The translations under genes and the position numbers were made by a program. Source: an uncultured Fibrobacter sp. (GTDB taxonomy: Bacteria > Fibrobacterota > Fibrobacteria > Fibrobacterales > Fibrobacteraceae). Taken from it: a stretch of DNA of 64,000 nt. Positions 42,641-51,223 of this stretch are shown one piece after another (position 1 is the stretch's first letter; every line of letters starts with the position of its first letter). The DNA lies in the NCBI GenBank assembly GCA_934699585.1, contig CAKUWY010000017.1:1-64000 (forward strand), given 5' to 3'. The notes beneath the pieces were generated by a model, which saw nothing but the letters and a program-made list of their open reading frames with translations, was not told the DNA's origin and made no database searches.

Positions 42641-45544
42641 CTAGTCTAGGGTTAGATTATGATTCCTGACACAACGCACGGGTAAACCATGTTTTTTTTG
42701 TTCCGTTGACACTTCAACATAATTTTTTCTAGTCGCTATAACTTTTCCCTTTAATGCGTCCTCATCCGATTCATTTGACGACCACCACCCAATCCAATGC
42801 GCTTCATCCGGCATAAACAAATCATTCGCATCAAAATAGTAATACCCACCTACATAAAGAGCATTGAAACCAAAATCATTGGAACCTTCCCAATACCAAG
42901 CCTGTTTTGGTATAATATGAGACCACACAGGATAGATACCCACATTATAATTCTCGGAACAATCAGTCGCTTTAAAATTCAAATAATACATCGTTCTACT
43001 CCATTCAGTCTCAGTCGGCACATGCCACCCTTCCGGACACACACCTTTATGTTGCTCATCTACCAAATGAGCATTTGCTGCCACACCGTTATTCCATTTG
43101 TCATTTATATTCATAGCGGCGGCCCATGTATAAAAACGCCCACTCTTTAGACAGTTCAAGGAATCATTTTTATAGCAAGCATTATGTCCTTTCAAATGCG
43201 GATAATCATCATCTTCTACAAAATTCAAGTTTTCTGCCATCCATTCAATAAACTCAGGTTCCATATTCGTGTGACATAACCTAATATTCACCTTAATCGT
43301 TCGATAATCTCGACCATCACGGTCATCATGAAGAATCCCCAATTCTATACCGCTAGGAACAGAAGCCGTATTAAAAAACCTTTCACGAACCTGTGCTGGG
43401 GAATAGTCATAAACACTCGTCAAATGCCACTCTCCCGCCTCACAAGTTATGCTATCATTATATATAAACCCAAGGCCATTCTTTGTACAAGATTCGGTAG
43501 CAATTTCCTCTTGTATAGTCGCCGCACGCCAAAAGCCCCCATCGCAAACAAAATAAGAATCTTTCGTTTTAAGTCCCTGCATCATATCACCGTCATTACA
43601 TGAGGCGCCATCCGTAAAGGTGTTCTCCCCTACCTCGTAGTTATCCTCGTGCCAGCGGAACTGCGTCTGAACCCAATGTTCGTCATCACTGGCAAGGCCA
43701 TTGACATTCTGCTCAGGCTTATAGTATTCATACCCCTTGAAGAATCCATAATCCACAAGGAAAGAATCGGGTCTGCAAGAATAATAGAAATCGGCATCCG
43801 TATAATCAGGGATAAAATGGACAACCTGACCATACTTCGAAGCGGTACAGCCCTGGCCAAGTTCCCCTTCTTCAGCCCAGCCAACACGCCAGAATCCAAG
43901 GTCCGTTTCATAAACATAAGTGTTGGTAGTATAATCGCCTCGGCGTACCGATCCATCGGAAGCCTCGCTTGGATATTTTCGCGTGTCCGCATAGTAGGCA
44001 CTGTACCCTTCCCAATGGCGATTTGTGCACACCACATAGGGGTAATATTCATTCCCTATCTTGTCGGACTTGTTCGGCTTTACACTTGCAGCAGAGTCAG
44101 ATTCTACACCTTCGTTGCAAAATCCATAAATTTCTTCCAACTCCGTCATCTCGCGCCAATGTCCCATGACTGAATCATAAACATACTTTGCCGACGTATT
44201 TATGTCGCCCGACTTTATTTGTCCATCGGTCCCAGCCGGCCATCCATAGGTATCCTTCTCCAGGTTCGTAGCCCTGCGCCACATATAGCCCACTCCAGCA
44301 GAATCAACACAGACAAAACGGTTCTTGGATTCCGCCAAGCGTTCCGCTCCGGCAGCCACCACCTTATCAACATTGTCCTTATCGCACGTAGGTATGCCAT
44401 ATTCCTTGGTCCAGAAGGAACGGATATACTTCTCGAAATTCGGCACCATCGACGACAGGCCCCAATCTTCCACATTAGCACGTATCGTTTTGAGCCTACC
44501 CGTGGCATCGGCATTTTCTGCCCAGTCTGCAATTTTCGCCTTGGCAGAAACATCGTCCCAGGAACCATCCTTTTCAATGTCGGTGGCAACATCTGTCAAA
44601 AGTTTTGTCAGGTCGGCAACTCCACGATTGCCCTGGAACATCACCGAAAAAGCCAAAAGCGCCGCATCTCCTTCACTGGAGCCGGCAATGTTCAGATCCT
44701 CGGAGCTAAAGAAATCCTTGGAATTGATGTTCAGTAGGCCAAAAATTTCCTTTTCGGCAGAATCCTTCGCCGCGGCAACCTTCATCTTCTTGTTTTTTAC
44801 CAGATAGACAACACGGTGGTATTCCAAGTGAGTCAGCAGGTTGATGTTTACGATGCCGCCATCCCTTTTTCTCACGTCGGTCAGTGCATAAAGTGTCAGA
44901 GGAGCTTCAGAATTTCCGCCAGAAACTTCGTTTCTGTAGTATCCGTCTGCGTGGAGTTCCACGTACTGGCTCACCATCATGCGGGCATTCAGCTTGAATT
45001 GGCCGTCATCGCTCTGAATCTTGGATTCAAAGGTGTTTCCTGTCTGATTCAGGGTACGGCCACTTTCCAGTTCAATAACGGTCACCTTGGAGCCATTGAT
45101 AAAAGGTCCTTTCTGAGAATAGCCGCTAACCCCTTCCAAAGAAGTCGCCACTTTTTCGGAATCCAAGACAACATCGTCATTTTCTGATGAATCCGGAAGG
45201 ATTCCGTTCTTACCGTTAGAGCCGTTCTTACCGTTAAGCACCACACCCACGGAATCACCGTTACAAACGATCTTGAGGCCGGAACTGTCTTTCAGCATCT
45301 CGGTACTACAACCGCCACCTCGCTCCATGGTGGCAAACCATTTATCATCGGCGCAGACGCGGATAATGCCTTCGGACTTGACGAACAGCTGTTCCCCCTC
45401 GTTTTCAATAGTGCAGGGCGGCAAGTCTTCTACCGTAGAATAAACAGCAAGGGTGTTATTGCCGTTAATGTCGTCACCAAGGTCAGTATCACTACACGAT
45501 ACCAACAACAGAGCCAACAAGATTTGACATACGACATATCTCAT
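42641..45544 (-). CDS. Large lipoprotein with C-terminal TIGR02145 (Fibrobacter paralogous) domain
   Basis: This 967-residue protein has a lipoprotein signal (LLALLLVSCSD). A short collagen-like GKNGSNGKNG segment lies near residue 105. A helical domain follows (ARMMVSQYVELHADGYYRNE, NINLLTHLEYHRVVYLV). The middle has several repeated modules ending in YVYDSVMGHWREMTELEE- or FWRAATIQEE-like units. The last 220 residues are the TIGR02145 domain with GWHVPTETEW and GLPVRCVR. The 3' third of the gene looks more AT-rich than the 5' part. It starts one base after the preceding lipoprotein stop. Confidence 0.88.
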   Translation of the reverse strand: MRYVVCQILLALLLVSCSDTDLGDDINGNNTLAVYSTVEDLPPCTIENEGEQLFVKSEGIIRVCADDKWFATMERGGGCSTEMLKDSSGLKIVCNGDSVGVVLNGKNGSNGKNGILPDSSENDDVVLDSEKVATSLEGVSGYSQKGPFINGSKVTVIELESGRTLNQTGNTFESKIQSDDGQFKLNARMMVSQYVELHADGYYRNEVSGGNSEAPLTLYALTDVRKRDGGIVNINLLTHLEYHRVVYLVKNKKMKVAAAKDSAEKEIFGLLNINSKDFFSSEDLNIAGSSEGDAALLAFSVMFQGNRGVADLTKLLTDVATDIEKDGSWDDVSAKAKIADWAENADATGRLKTIRANVEDWGLSSMVPNFEKYIRSFWTKEYGIPTCDKDNVDKVVAAGAERLAESKNRFVCVDSAGVGYMWRRATNLEKDTYGWPAGTDGQIKSGDINTSAKYVYDSVMGHWREMTELEEIYGFCNEGVESDSAASVKPNKSDKIGNEYYPYVVCTNRHWEGYSAYYADTRKYPSEASDGSVRRGDYTTNTYVYETDLGFWRVGWAEEGELGQGCTASKYGQVVHFIPDYTDADFYYSCRPDSFLVDYGFFKGYEYYKPEQNVNGLASDDEHWVQTQFRWHEDNYEVGENTFTDGASCNDGDMMQGLKTKDSYFVCDGGFWRAATIQEEIATESCTKNGLGFIYNDSITCEAGEWHLTSVYDYSPAQVRERFFNTASVPSGIELGILHDDRDGRDYRTIKVNIRLCHTNMEPEFIEWMAENLNFVEDDDYPHLKGHNACYKNDSLNCLKSGRFYTWAAAMNINDKWNNGVAANAHLVDEQHKGVCPEGWHVPTETEWSRTMYYLNFKATDCSENYNVGIYPVWSHIIPKQAWYWEGSNDFGFNALYVGGYYYFDANDLFMPDEAHWIGWWSSNESDEDALKGKVIATRKNYVEVSTEQKKHGLPVRCVRNHNLTLD

Positions 45545-45545
45545 G

Positions 45546-46298
45546 TTACTTGTCCTTTATACAACGCACCGACAAGAACGATTCGTCATCCTGAGGAAGC
45601 GAGGCCGAAAAGTCCTGTCTATCTCCGTTCAGGTACAAACTCATATGTTCTCCCATCACACTTTCAGTCTTGGTCCACCAGTAACCGACCTTACCTACGA
45701 AAAGACAATCACCGCTGTCACAAAATCCTCCCGGCAAGGCCGAGAATTTCAGCTTGTTGTCCCCGTTCTCACCAATCCAGCCCGTGGTGGTCTTGAAATG
45801 AGCCCCAGCTTCTTCCGCTGGAGAGGCAGAGTAGGTCTGCAGGTCAATGTATTCCGCAGAGGTCGGCAAACGCCAGCCCGTAGGGCAGGCCTGTTCGGCA
45901 GCAGGATAGTCGTAAAGCCTTCCGTATGTCTCACAATTTGCAGGATCATCATCAAAGCACATAGAGTGTCCCGCTGCAGGTTCGTAATTCAGGTTTTCCG
46001 CCATCCAGCAGTTCTCATGGATAACCACGGTGGCGTATTCCACTCCACCCCGTTCCATACCATCACAAGAAACATCTTTCTCTTCGGCAGAACTAGAAGA
46101 CTCAACCATTTCTTCGGCAGAACAGGATGATTCAACCAACTCCTCGGCGGAACTACTTTCGATAGAGGCGGCACCACCGTTCATCAGGTCAATGTCGTAG
46201 TTATCGTAAAGGGAGCAGCCGGACAGGAACTGGAGAGAAAGCGCGGACATCAGTAAAAGATTCTTCGACTTCGCTTTGCTACGCTCAGAATGACACAT
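45546..46298 (-). CDS. Small lipoprotein with TIGR02145 domain; signal peptide start encoded by a repeat
   Basis: This 250-residue lipoprotein has a short Glu/Ser linker with SSSAEE units after the lipid-modified Cys, then one TIGR02145 domain (WMAENLNYEP, GWRLPTSAEY, LSVRCIKDK). ATG 46298 is chosen because AGG lies 7 bases upstream and the N-terminus MCHSERSKAKSKNLLLMSAL gives a basic n-region before SLQFLSGC. Residues 2-14 are encoded by a family A palindrome (46258-46294). If the start is instead ATG 46250, the signal peptide is very short. It is coupled to the larger family member downstream. Confidence 0.78.
   Translation of the reverse strand: MCHSERSKAKSKNLLLMSALSLQFLSGCSLYDNYDIDLMNGGAASIESSSAEELVESSCSAEEMVESSSSAEEKDVSCDGMERGGVEYATVVIHENCWMAENLNYEPAAGHSMCFDDDPANCETYGRLYDYPAAEQACPTGWRLPTSAEYIDLQTYSASPAEEAGAHFKTTTGWIGENGDNKLKFSALPGGFCDSGDCLFVGKVGYWWTKTESVMGEHMSLYLNGDRQDFSASLPQDDESFLSVRCIKDK
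46258..46294. repeat. Palindromic repeat, family A, encoding a lipoprotein N-terminus
   Basis: AGATTCTTCG and CGCTCAGAATGAC have arms ATTCT/AGAAT. Read on the minus strand it encodes CHSERSKAKSKNL. Confidence 0.75.
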
Positions 46299-46303
46299 TC
46301 TTT

Positions 46304-46329
46304 CGCCTTTCGTCTTTCGTCTTTCGTCT
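46304..46329. repeat. Heptanucleotide repeat at the lipoprotein ribosome site
   Basis: CGCCTTT, CGTCTTT, CGTCTTT and CGTCT follow each other with a 7-bp period. On the minus strand the unit GACGAAA/GGCGAAA supplies the AGG ribosome site of the gene starting at 46298. Confidence 0.6.
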
Positions 46330-46346
46330 AAAAACATAGTCACCCC

Positions 46347-48089
46347 CTACATCTCCCAGAACAGCGTGATATAGCCGCCCTGCCCAAGGTTCGTCACAAA
46401 GTCATGTCCCAATTCTATACCCAGGTTCCCAAAGCTGTAGAAAAGGCCCGTGCGGAACTGCATCCATTCCTCGGAATCGCTTTCGGGAATGGCGATAATG
46501 GCAGTTTCACGCAAGCCGAAGTTGTTGTAGTCAAAGTGGAACTGCCCCACGGGAGCCACATAGACGCGCTGAAGTTTTCCGTCTCCAAGGCCAGCTCCCA
46601 CATAGACGCCTGCACCCAGAGAAATACGGCTTTCTCCCAAGTCGCCAAAATCATAGGCAAACCTTAGGGTCACTACCAAGTCGGGCATAATCATCAGCGT
46701 GTTCTCGTCCAATTCAAAAGCCTTGTAGTTCTTGTCGCTAAACTGGGCAAAGGCCGCAGTGATACCTAACCAAGGCGTAATGTGGACACCCCGGCGTTTT
46801 TCCAGTTCGGCAACCTTCGCCGTCTGTTCCGCCGCGTAAATGCTGTCCAGGACAGCATCGTCCTCTTCGGGACCAAAATCCACCCCGTCGTTGTTGCCCT
46901 GGTTTTCCCAAATCCAGCGTCCGTTCATGGATGTGGCCTTTTCCTTATACTCCACAGAGCCCTTGAAGGTCTGGGGCTTGCCCCGCTTCATGACCACGGG
47001 TTCGCCATCAACGTTGACACGACCCTTCTCGAACTTGATGCGCAAGTTACTTTCGTTTGCGGGACCACCGCTAATACGGCTGTGGAACAACTTGACGCCG
47101 TTCAGGTAGTAGGCGCTGCGCACGGGCCTGGCGATGTCCATGAAGATCACCGGCGACGCCGTCGTGTCGGTCTTGTAAACCGCCAGGGAGCCGTTCTTGG
47201 CCAGTTCGGCATTCAACTTTTCCAACTTTTCGAGGAAGAAGGGAGCAAAGCCTTCCCCATCCTGGCGGACCACCATCTCCCGGCAGGTCTCCCCCCACTT
47301 CTGGGCGATTTCAAAGGAATGCTTGCGGTGGTTGGGTTCATACTGCAGGGTAAAGTCGTAATTGGCCTGGAATCCATTACTCAGGGGTTCCAAGAATACC
47401 CCGCCCTGCAGGTTCAAGAATTGGTCCTTGCTCTGGGCAAAACTGTAAAGGGCCTCTGTGCAGGCCTCAATCTGCAACTTGCGGTCTTCAAGACCACGGG
47501 CCATTTCCATGTGGCCGAGACGGACCTCGCCGGTAACCCGCATGTAACGTTCTTCAAAGGCAGGGAGTTCCACCCGGTAGAAAGTCCAGCACTCATCCCC
47601 CATCACGTCGTTGATACTGATGGTGGCGCACTGGTCGTTTTTCTTGGCAATCTGGCTCGCTTCCAGAAGCAGAGAGTCTAGGCCCTCGTTCTTGCCTTGC
47701 AGCGATTTCTTCAATTTTTCAAGTTCCGCCTCCCGCTGGTGGAATACCGCAGGGGCCTGCACAAAGATGGAGGCCGACTGTGCGCCGTCCTGGGACTCGG
47801 CAGGAGCCTTCGCAGGTTCAGCAGGAGCCGTTGCGACCGCAGGTTGCGACGCGGGAGCCTGGTCAGATTCCACGACGGCTGCTTCCACAGGCGTCTCGGC
47901 TGCAGGTTCCGCAACCGCTTCAGCGACAGGTTCTACGGATGATTCTGCAGGGGCGGCATCGGCTTGAGCGGCTTCTGCAACAGGTTCTTCAGCAGGCGGC
48001 GTCTGGGCAGTTAATGCCTCCCCTTCTGCGGCCAAAACGGACACGGTCATTGCGCACAATAATGCGATGGATTTATGCAAACAGTTCAT
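46347..48089 (-). CDS. Outer-membrane protein with Pro/Ala/Glu linker and C-terminal barrel-like domain
   Basis: This 580-residue protein has a signal peptide (LHKSIALLCAMTVSVLAAEG). A 90-residue linker rich in Pro/Ala/Glu (AEPAAETPVEAAVVESDQ) follows, the type that can span peptidoglycan. Then there is a coiled-coil-like segment (REAELEKLKKSLQGKNE), a globular domain with Cys residues, and from about residue 455 a set of amphipathic strands ending in ITLFWEM, as in outer-membrane barrels. ATG 48089 is chosen; upstream codons are not signal-like and contain the promoter. It is the first gene of the minus-strand envelope operon. I do not recognise the family. Confidence 0.7.
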   Translation of the reverse strand: MNCLHKSIALLCAMTVSVLAAEGEALTAQTPPAEEPVAEAAQADAAPAESSVEPVAEAVAEPAAETPVEAAVVESDQAPASQPAVATAPAEPAKAPAESQDGAQSASIFVQAPAVFHQREAELEKLKKSLQGKNEGLDSLLLEASQIAKKNDQCATISINDVMGDECWTFYRVELPAFEERYMRVTGEVRLGHMEMARGLEDRKLQIEACTEALYSFAQSKDQFLNLQGGVFLEPLSNGFQANYDFTLQYEPNHRKHSFEIAQKWGETCREMVVRQDGEGFAPFFLEKLEKLNAELAKNGSLAVYKTDTTASPVIFMDIARPVRSAYYLNGVKLFHSRISGGPANESNLRIKFEKGRVNVDGEPVVMKRGKPQTFKGSVEYKEKATSMNGRWIWENQGNNDGVDFGPEEDDAVLDSIYAAEQTAKVAELEKRRGVHITPWLGITAAFAQFSDKNYKAFELDENTLMIMPDLVVTLRFAYDFGDLGESRISLGAGVYVGAGLGDGKLQRVYVAPVGQFHFDYNNFGLRETAIIAIPESDSEEWMQFRTGLFYSFGNLGIELGHDFVTNLGQGGYITLFWEM

Positions 48090-48130
48090 TTTCTTAGTCT
48101 TGTGCAAGGACGTTAAACTTTTATTCAGAA

Positions 48131-48159
48131 TGTATAATTTTTTCTTACATTCGTCACAA
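48131..48159 (-). promoter_or_regulatory. Promoter of the envelope protein operon
   Basis: TTGTGA (48159-48154), a 17-base spacer and TATACA (48136-48131) give a near-consensus promoter with a leader of about 35 bases before ATG 48089. The 165-bp gap (48090-48254) shows nothing else. Confidence 0.6.
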
Positions 48160-48254
48160 ATTAAAACAAGCCCCACACACAAATGTGCTCTAGAATACAT
48201 TTTTGCTTTTTTTGTTCGTCAAAAGCACCGAAATGTTTGGCAAATTGAGGAAAA

Positions 48255-51137
48255 TCACTCGTCAGAAGACGCGTTTTCAACAAATTCGCGGGCCTGTGAC
48301 TTCCACAGGGCCATAAACGACTTGATGCTTGCCCGATTGTACCTGTCGCTATCGTAGTCGAACATGAGAGCAAAACGATCTCTTGCGTCCAAAATTTCCA
48401 GGTCAAAGATGCTCTGGTTTTTGGCTTTAGGCCGCTTGATTCCAAGCCTACGCTTAATGAGGGAACTTCCCCCACTCGCATTGCGAATGTTCCCCTGATA
48501 AAGGACGCACAGACTGTCATGGGGCCGGTTTTGATTCCTGTAAAGAGTGTACTGACATGCCGGATTGGCAATGTTCTGCTGCACCTGGCGGTGGACCTCC
48601 CGCAGAAAATCAAGATTCCCCAACGAAGCATCGGCACCCACCGGGAGCGAGGAATAAAGTGCTCCCACCGCCCTGGATTCCCGCACATCGTCCCTATCCC
48701 TGTAAATCCAGTTTATCAGGACATTGCGGGCCTGGTTGTAGCAAGCCATGGCCTTCAAGGTGACCGCGATAAAGAATGCACTTAGGCCAATCTTGACCTG
48801 GACACAGAAGTTTTCCAACCTGGTGCGTTCAATGTCCAGTTCCGAAATCATTATATCTTCGGACAAATCCGACGATTCAAAATCTGTCTTGGGGCAACAA
48901 TCCCACGTTCCCGTGCCGAACAAGGCATCAAAGCGATCCAGGGCGGCACGGAATTCCGGAGAATTGGGCAAATCTAGGCGCTTTGACAAAATCTGCTCGT
49001 AGCCATCGTCTTCTGGTTTACCGCCGGCATAAAGCCTTTCCACATCCCGCAAAAATGCATGGATGGAAGTCCCGTCAAAAACGATGTGATGGAAATCGGT
49101 AAAGAGGAACGCCCCCTTTTCGGTCTTGAAAATCCTGATGCGGAAAAGCCTGTCCTTAAGCAGGTCAAAGGGGCAAACCAGGGCATCTTTCAGCTTGACA
49201 AATTCTGCTTCAGAAATTTGCTCTACCGGAAAGGCGACATCGACAAGATTTTCGTCGGCTAGATGCTGGGTGACCTCCCCATTCGCCATCTTTTCAAAGC
49301 GGGTAAGCAAAGCCCTGTGGCTAAGCACCGCCTGTGAAAGGGCCAAGCCAAGCCGTTCCAAGTCCACGGATTCTTTCAGGGCGAACAAGGCGTAGATGTT
49401 ATACATGGTGGAATCCACCGCACGCTGCTGGAAATTCCAGATATACTGCTGGGTGGGAAGCAGCGGGTAAATTCCTGTCGCCGGCGAAGTGACGGACTTT
49501 TCCGCAGAATCCGACAATTTCCGTTTCTGCCAAAGTGCCGCTATTTTCCGGGGGGTCCGTCCCGAATACACGTCGGACATTTCCAGCCCCGCCATGCCGG
49601 AGGCGACAATGGCCTCCATGGTCGTGATAGAAGAGCCTCCCAAGGCAAAAAAATCGTCATCGGTACCCACGTAGGCTACATCCAATACCGTCTCGAACGC
49701 AGCACACAGGCGTTTTTCGCCATCGATTTCAGGGGCACTGTAGGGGGCGTGAGACGCCTCTTCGGCAGGGCACTGCAGGGAAAGCTTATCCAGTTTGCCG
49801 TTGCTGTTTCTGGGGACACTTTCCAGGTGCACAAAATGATTGGGCAACATGTAGTGCGGCAAGAACCTTGAAAGTTCCTCAAAGACGGATTCATATTCTA
49901 TATCCACATCGTCGGTATAGTAGGCGCAAATGGTCGCCTTGCCCGAACCATCCTTGAAAATCTTGACGCACGCCCAAGAAAGTCCCAGAACCCTCCTGAG
50001 TGCCGATTCGATCTCGCCGGGTTCCACACGATTCCCGTCAATCTTTACCATGTCATTCTTGCGGCCTACAATCACCATATTCCCGTCAGGGAGCTCCCGT
50101 GCCATATCGCCGGTGTAAATCCAGCCATCCCTGAAGGTTTCGGCTGATTCCGCCGGCATGTTCACATAGCAGCGGACATAAGGGTTTTTCACCCGCAACT
50201 CTCCCTCACAAACATCCACCTCCATGCCGCCATAGGGCTTGCCGATAGGCGTGTTTTCGTAGGAGCGGTCTATCTTGAAAGCCGTGGGCATGGAACCGGT
50301 TTCGCTCATGCCGTACATGGCGTAAAGTTCCACGTTATCCAGATAAAGGTCGCGGATAATTTCTGCCGCCACGATTATCCGGCAGACACTGGGCGGAAAC
50401 TCCTTGAAAAGCTTTATGTAGGTGGGCGTAACAAAAAGGGTGGTTATCCCCTGCTCCGCCATATAGTTCTGCATTACAGCCGGGTTCTTGGAAACGGCGT
50501 AGGGAACCACCGCAACCGAGGCTCCGGAACTCACCGCCCAAGCAAAAAGGAAAAAGGCCGGCAGGTAATTCAGGGACGCAATGACTGCCACCTTGTGTCC
50601 AGGTTCCACCATTTTTTCGCCGGATGCGTTTCGCACATTGGTAGGCACCATCAGTTCTGCGGAGCCATATTCATGGAGAATCCCCTTGGGGTGCCCCGTA
50701 GAGCCCGATGTATAGACGAAAAAAGCACCGTCGTGCAAATTTCTGGGGCGGCACCTGCCCAAAGTCCCAGAAGTAGCGGAACCCGAGGCCCTCTCACCGA
50801 AAATCCTTTCAAGAAGGGCGTCGTCAAGGACAAGCCTGGGCTTTAAATCTTCACAGATGAACTTTTCCCGCTCAACAGGCTCCCCCGTCTCGATTCCTGC
50901 AAAGACGGCTCCCGCTTTCCAGACCCCGAGAAGGCAGGCGTAATGGAAAGCGCTCCTGGAAATTTTTACAAGGACCACGTCTTCGGCACCCACGTTCTCG
51001 CTTTCGAGGTAATCAAGTACCCGCCCCGAAAGGGCGTCCAGTTCGGCGTAGGTAAGGGACTTTTCTGCGTCCGACACGGCAACGGTATCGGGCATTCGCT
51101 CCACATTCTCGAAAAAAGCTTTAAAAAAGTCCATCAT
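48255..51137 (-). CDS. Single-module NRPS: adenylation, carrier and condensation domains
   Basis: This 960-residue protein has a complete A-T-C order. The A domain (1-440) shows YTSGSTGHPKG (A3), MYGMSETG (A5), YTGDMARELPDG (A7), RKNDMVKIDGNRVEPGE (A8) and NSNGKLDK (A10). The carrier domain has FFALGGSS with the phosphopantetheine Ser near residue 500. A condensation-type domain starts YPLLPTQQYIWNFQ near 558 and has HHIVFDG near 684, intact HHxxxDG. There is no thioesterase or partner module, so the product and the amine acceptor are unknown; a small acylated or dipeptide compound is possible. It diverges from the MATE gene over an 86-bp gap. Confidence 0.88.
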   Translation of the reverse strand: MMDFFKAFFENVERMPDTVAVSDAEKSLTYAELDALSGRVLDYLESENVGAEDVVLVKISRSAFHYACLLGVWKAGAVFAGIETGEPVEREKFICEDLKPRLVLDDALLERIFGERASGSATSGTLGRCRPRNLHDGAFFVYTSGSTGHPKGILHEYGSAELMVPTNVRNASGEKMVEPGHKVAVIASLNYLPAFFLFAWAVSSGASVAVVPYAVSKNPAVMQNYMAEQGITTLFVTPTYIKLFKEFPPSVCRIIVAAEIIRDLYLDNVELYAMYGMSETGSMPTAFKIDRSYENTPIGKPYGGMEVDVCEGELRVKNPYVRCYVNMPAESAETFRDGWIYTGDMARELPDGNMVIVGRKNDMVKIDGNRVEPGEIESALRRVLGLSWACVKIFKDGSGKATICAYYTDDVDIEYESVFEELSRFLPHYMLPNHFVHLESVPRNSNGKLDKLSLQCPAEEASHAPYSAPEIDGEKRLCAAFETVLDVAYVGTDDDFFALGGSSITTMEAIVASGMAGLEMSDVYSGRTPRKIAALWQKRKLSDSAEKSVTSPATGIYPLLPTQQYIWNFQQRAVDSTMYNIYALFALKESVDLERLGLALSQAVLSHRALLTRFEKMANGEVTQHLADENLVDVAFPVEQISEAEFVKLKDALVCPFDLLKDRLFRIRIFKTEKGAFLFTDFHHIVFDGTSIHAFLRDVERLYAGGKPEDDGYEQILSKRLDLPNSPEFRAALDRFDALFGTGTWDCCPKTDFESSDLSEDIMISELDIERTRLENFCVQVKIGLSAFFIAVTLKAMACYNQARNVLINWIYRDRDDVRESRAVGALYSSLPVGADASLGNLDFLREVHRQVQQNIANPACQYTLYRNQNRPHDSLCVLYQGNIRNASGGSSLIKRRLGIKRPKAKNQSIFDLEILDARDRFALMFDYDSDRYNRASIKSFMALWKSQAREFVENASSDE

Positions 51138-51223
51138 GGGGTGTTATTATGGATTTTTGCACCAGGGAACACCTCCGAAAATAATAATTTGATGTTATCG
51201 AGAGTAACGATTCTGCGACATTT

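Noticed and set aside
48161..48688. 175-codon minus-strand frame at the NRPS 3' end
   Set aside because: It overlaps the condensation domain in another frame and shows no motif; the NRPS frame is continuous.
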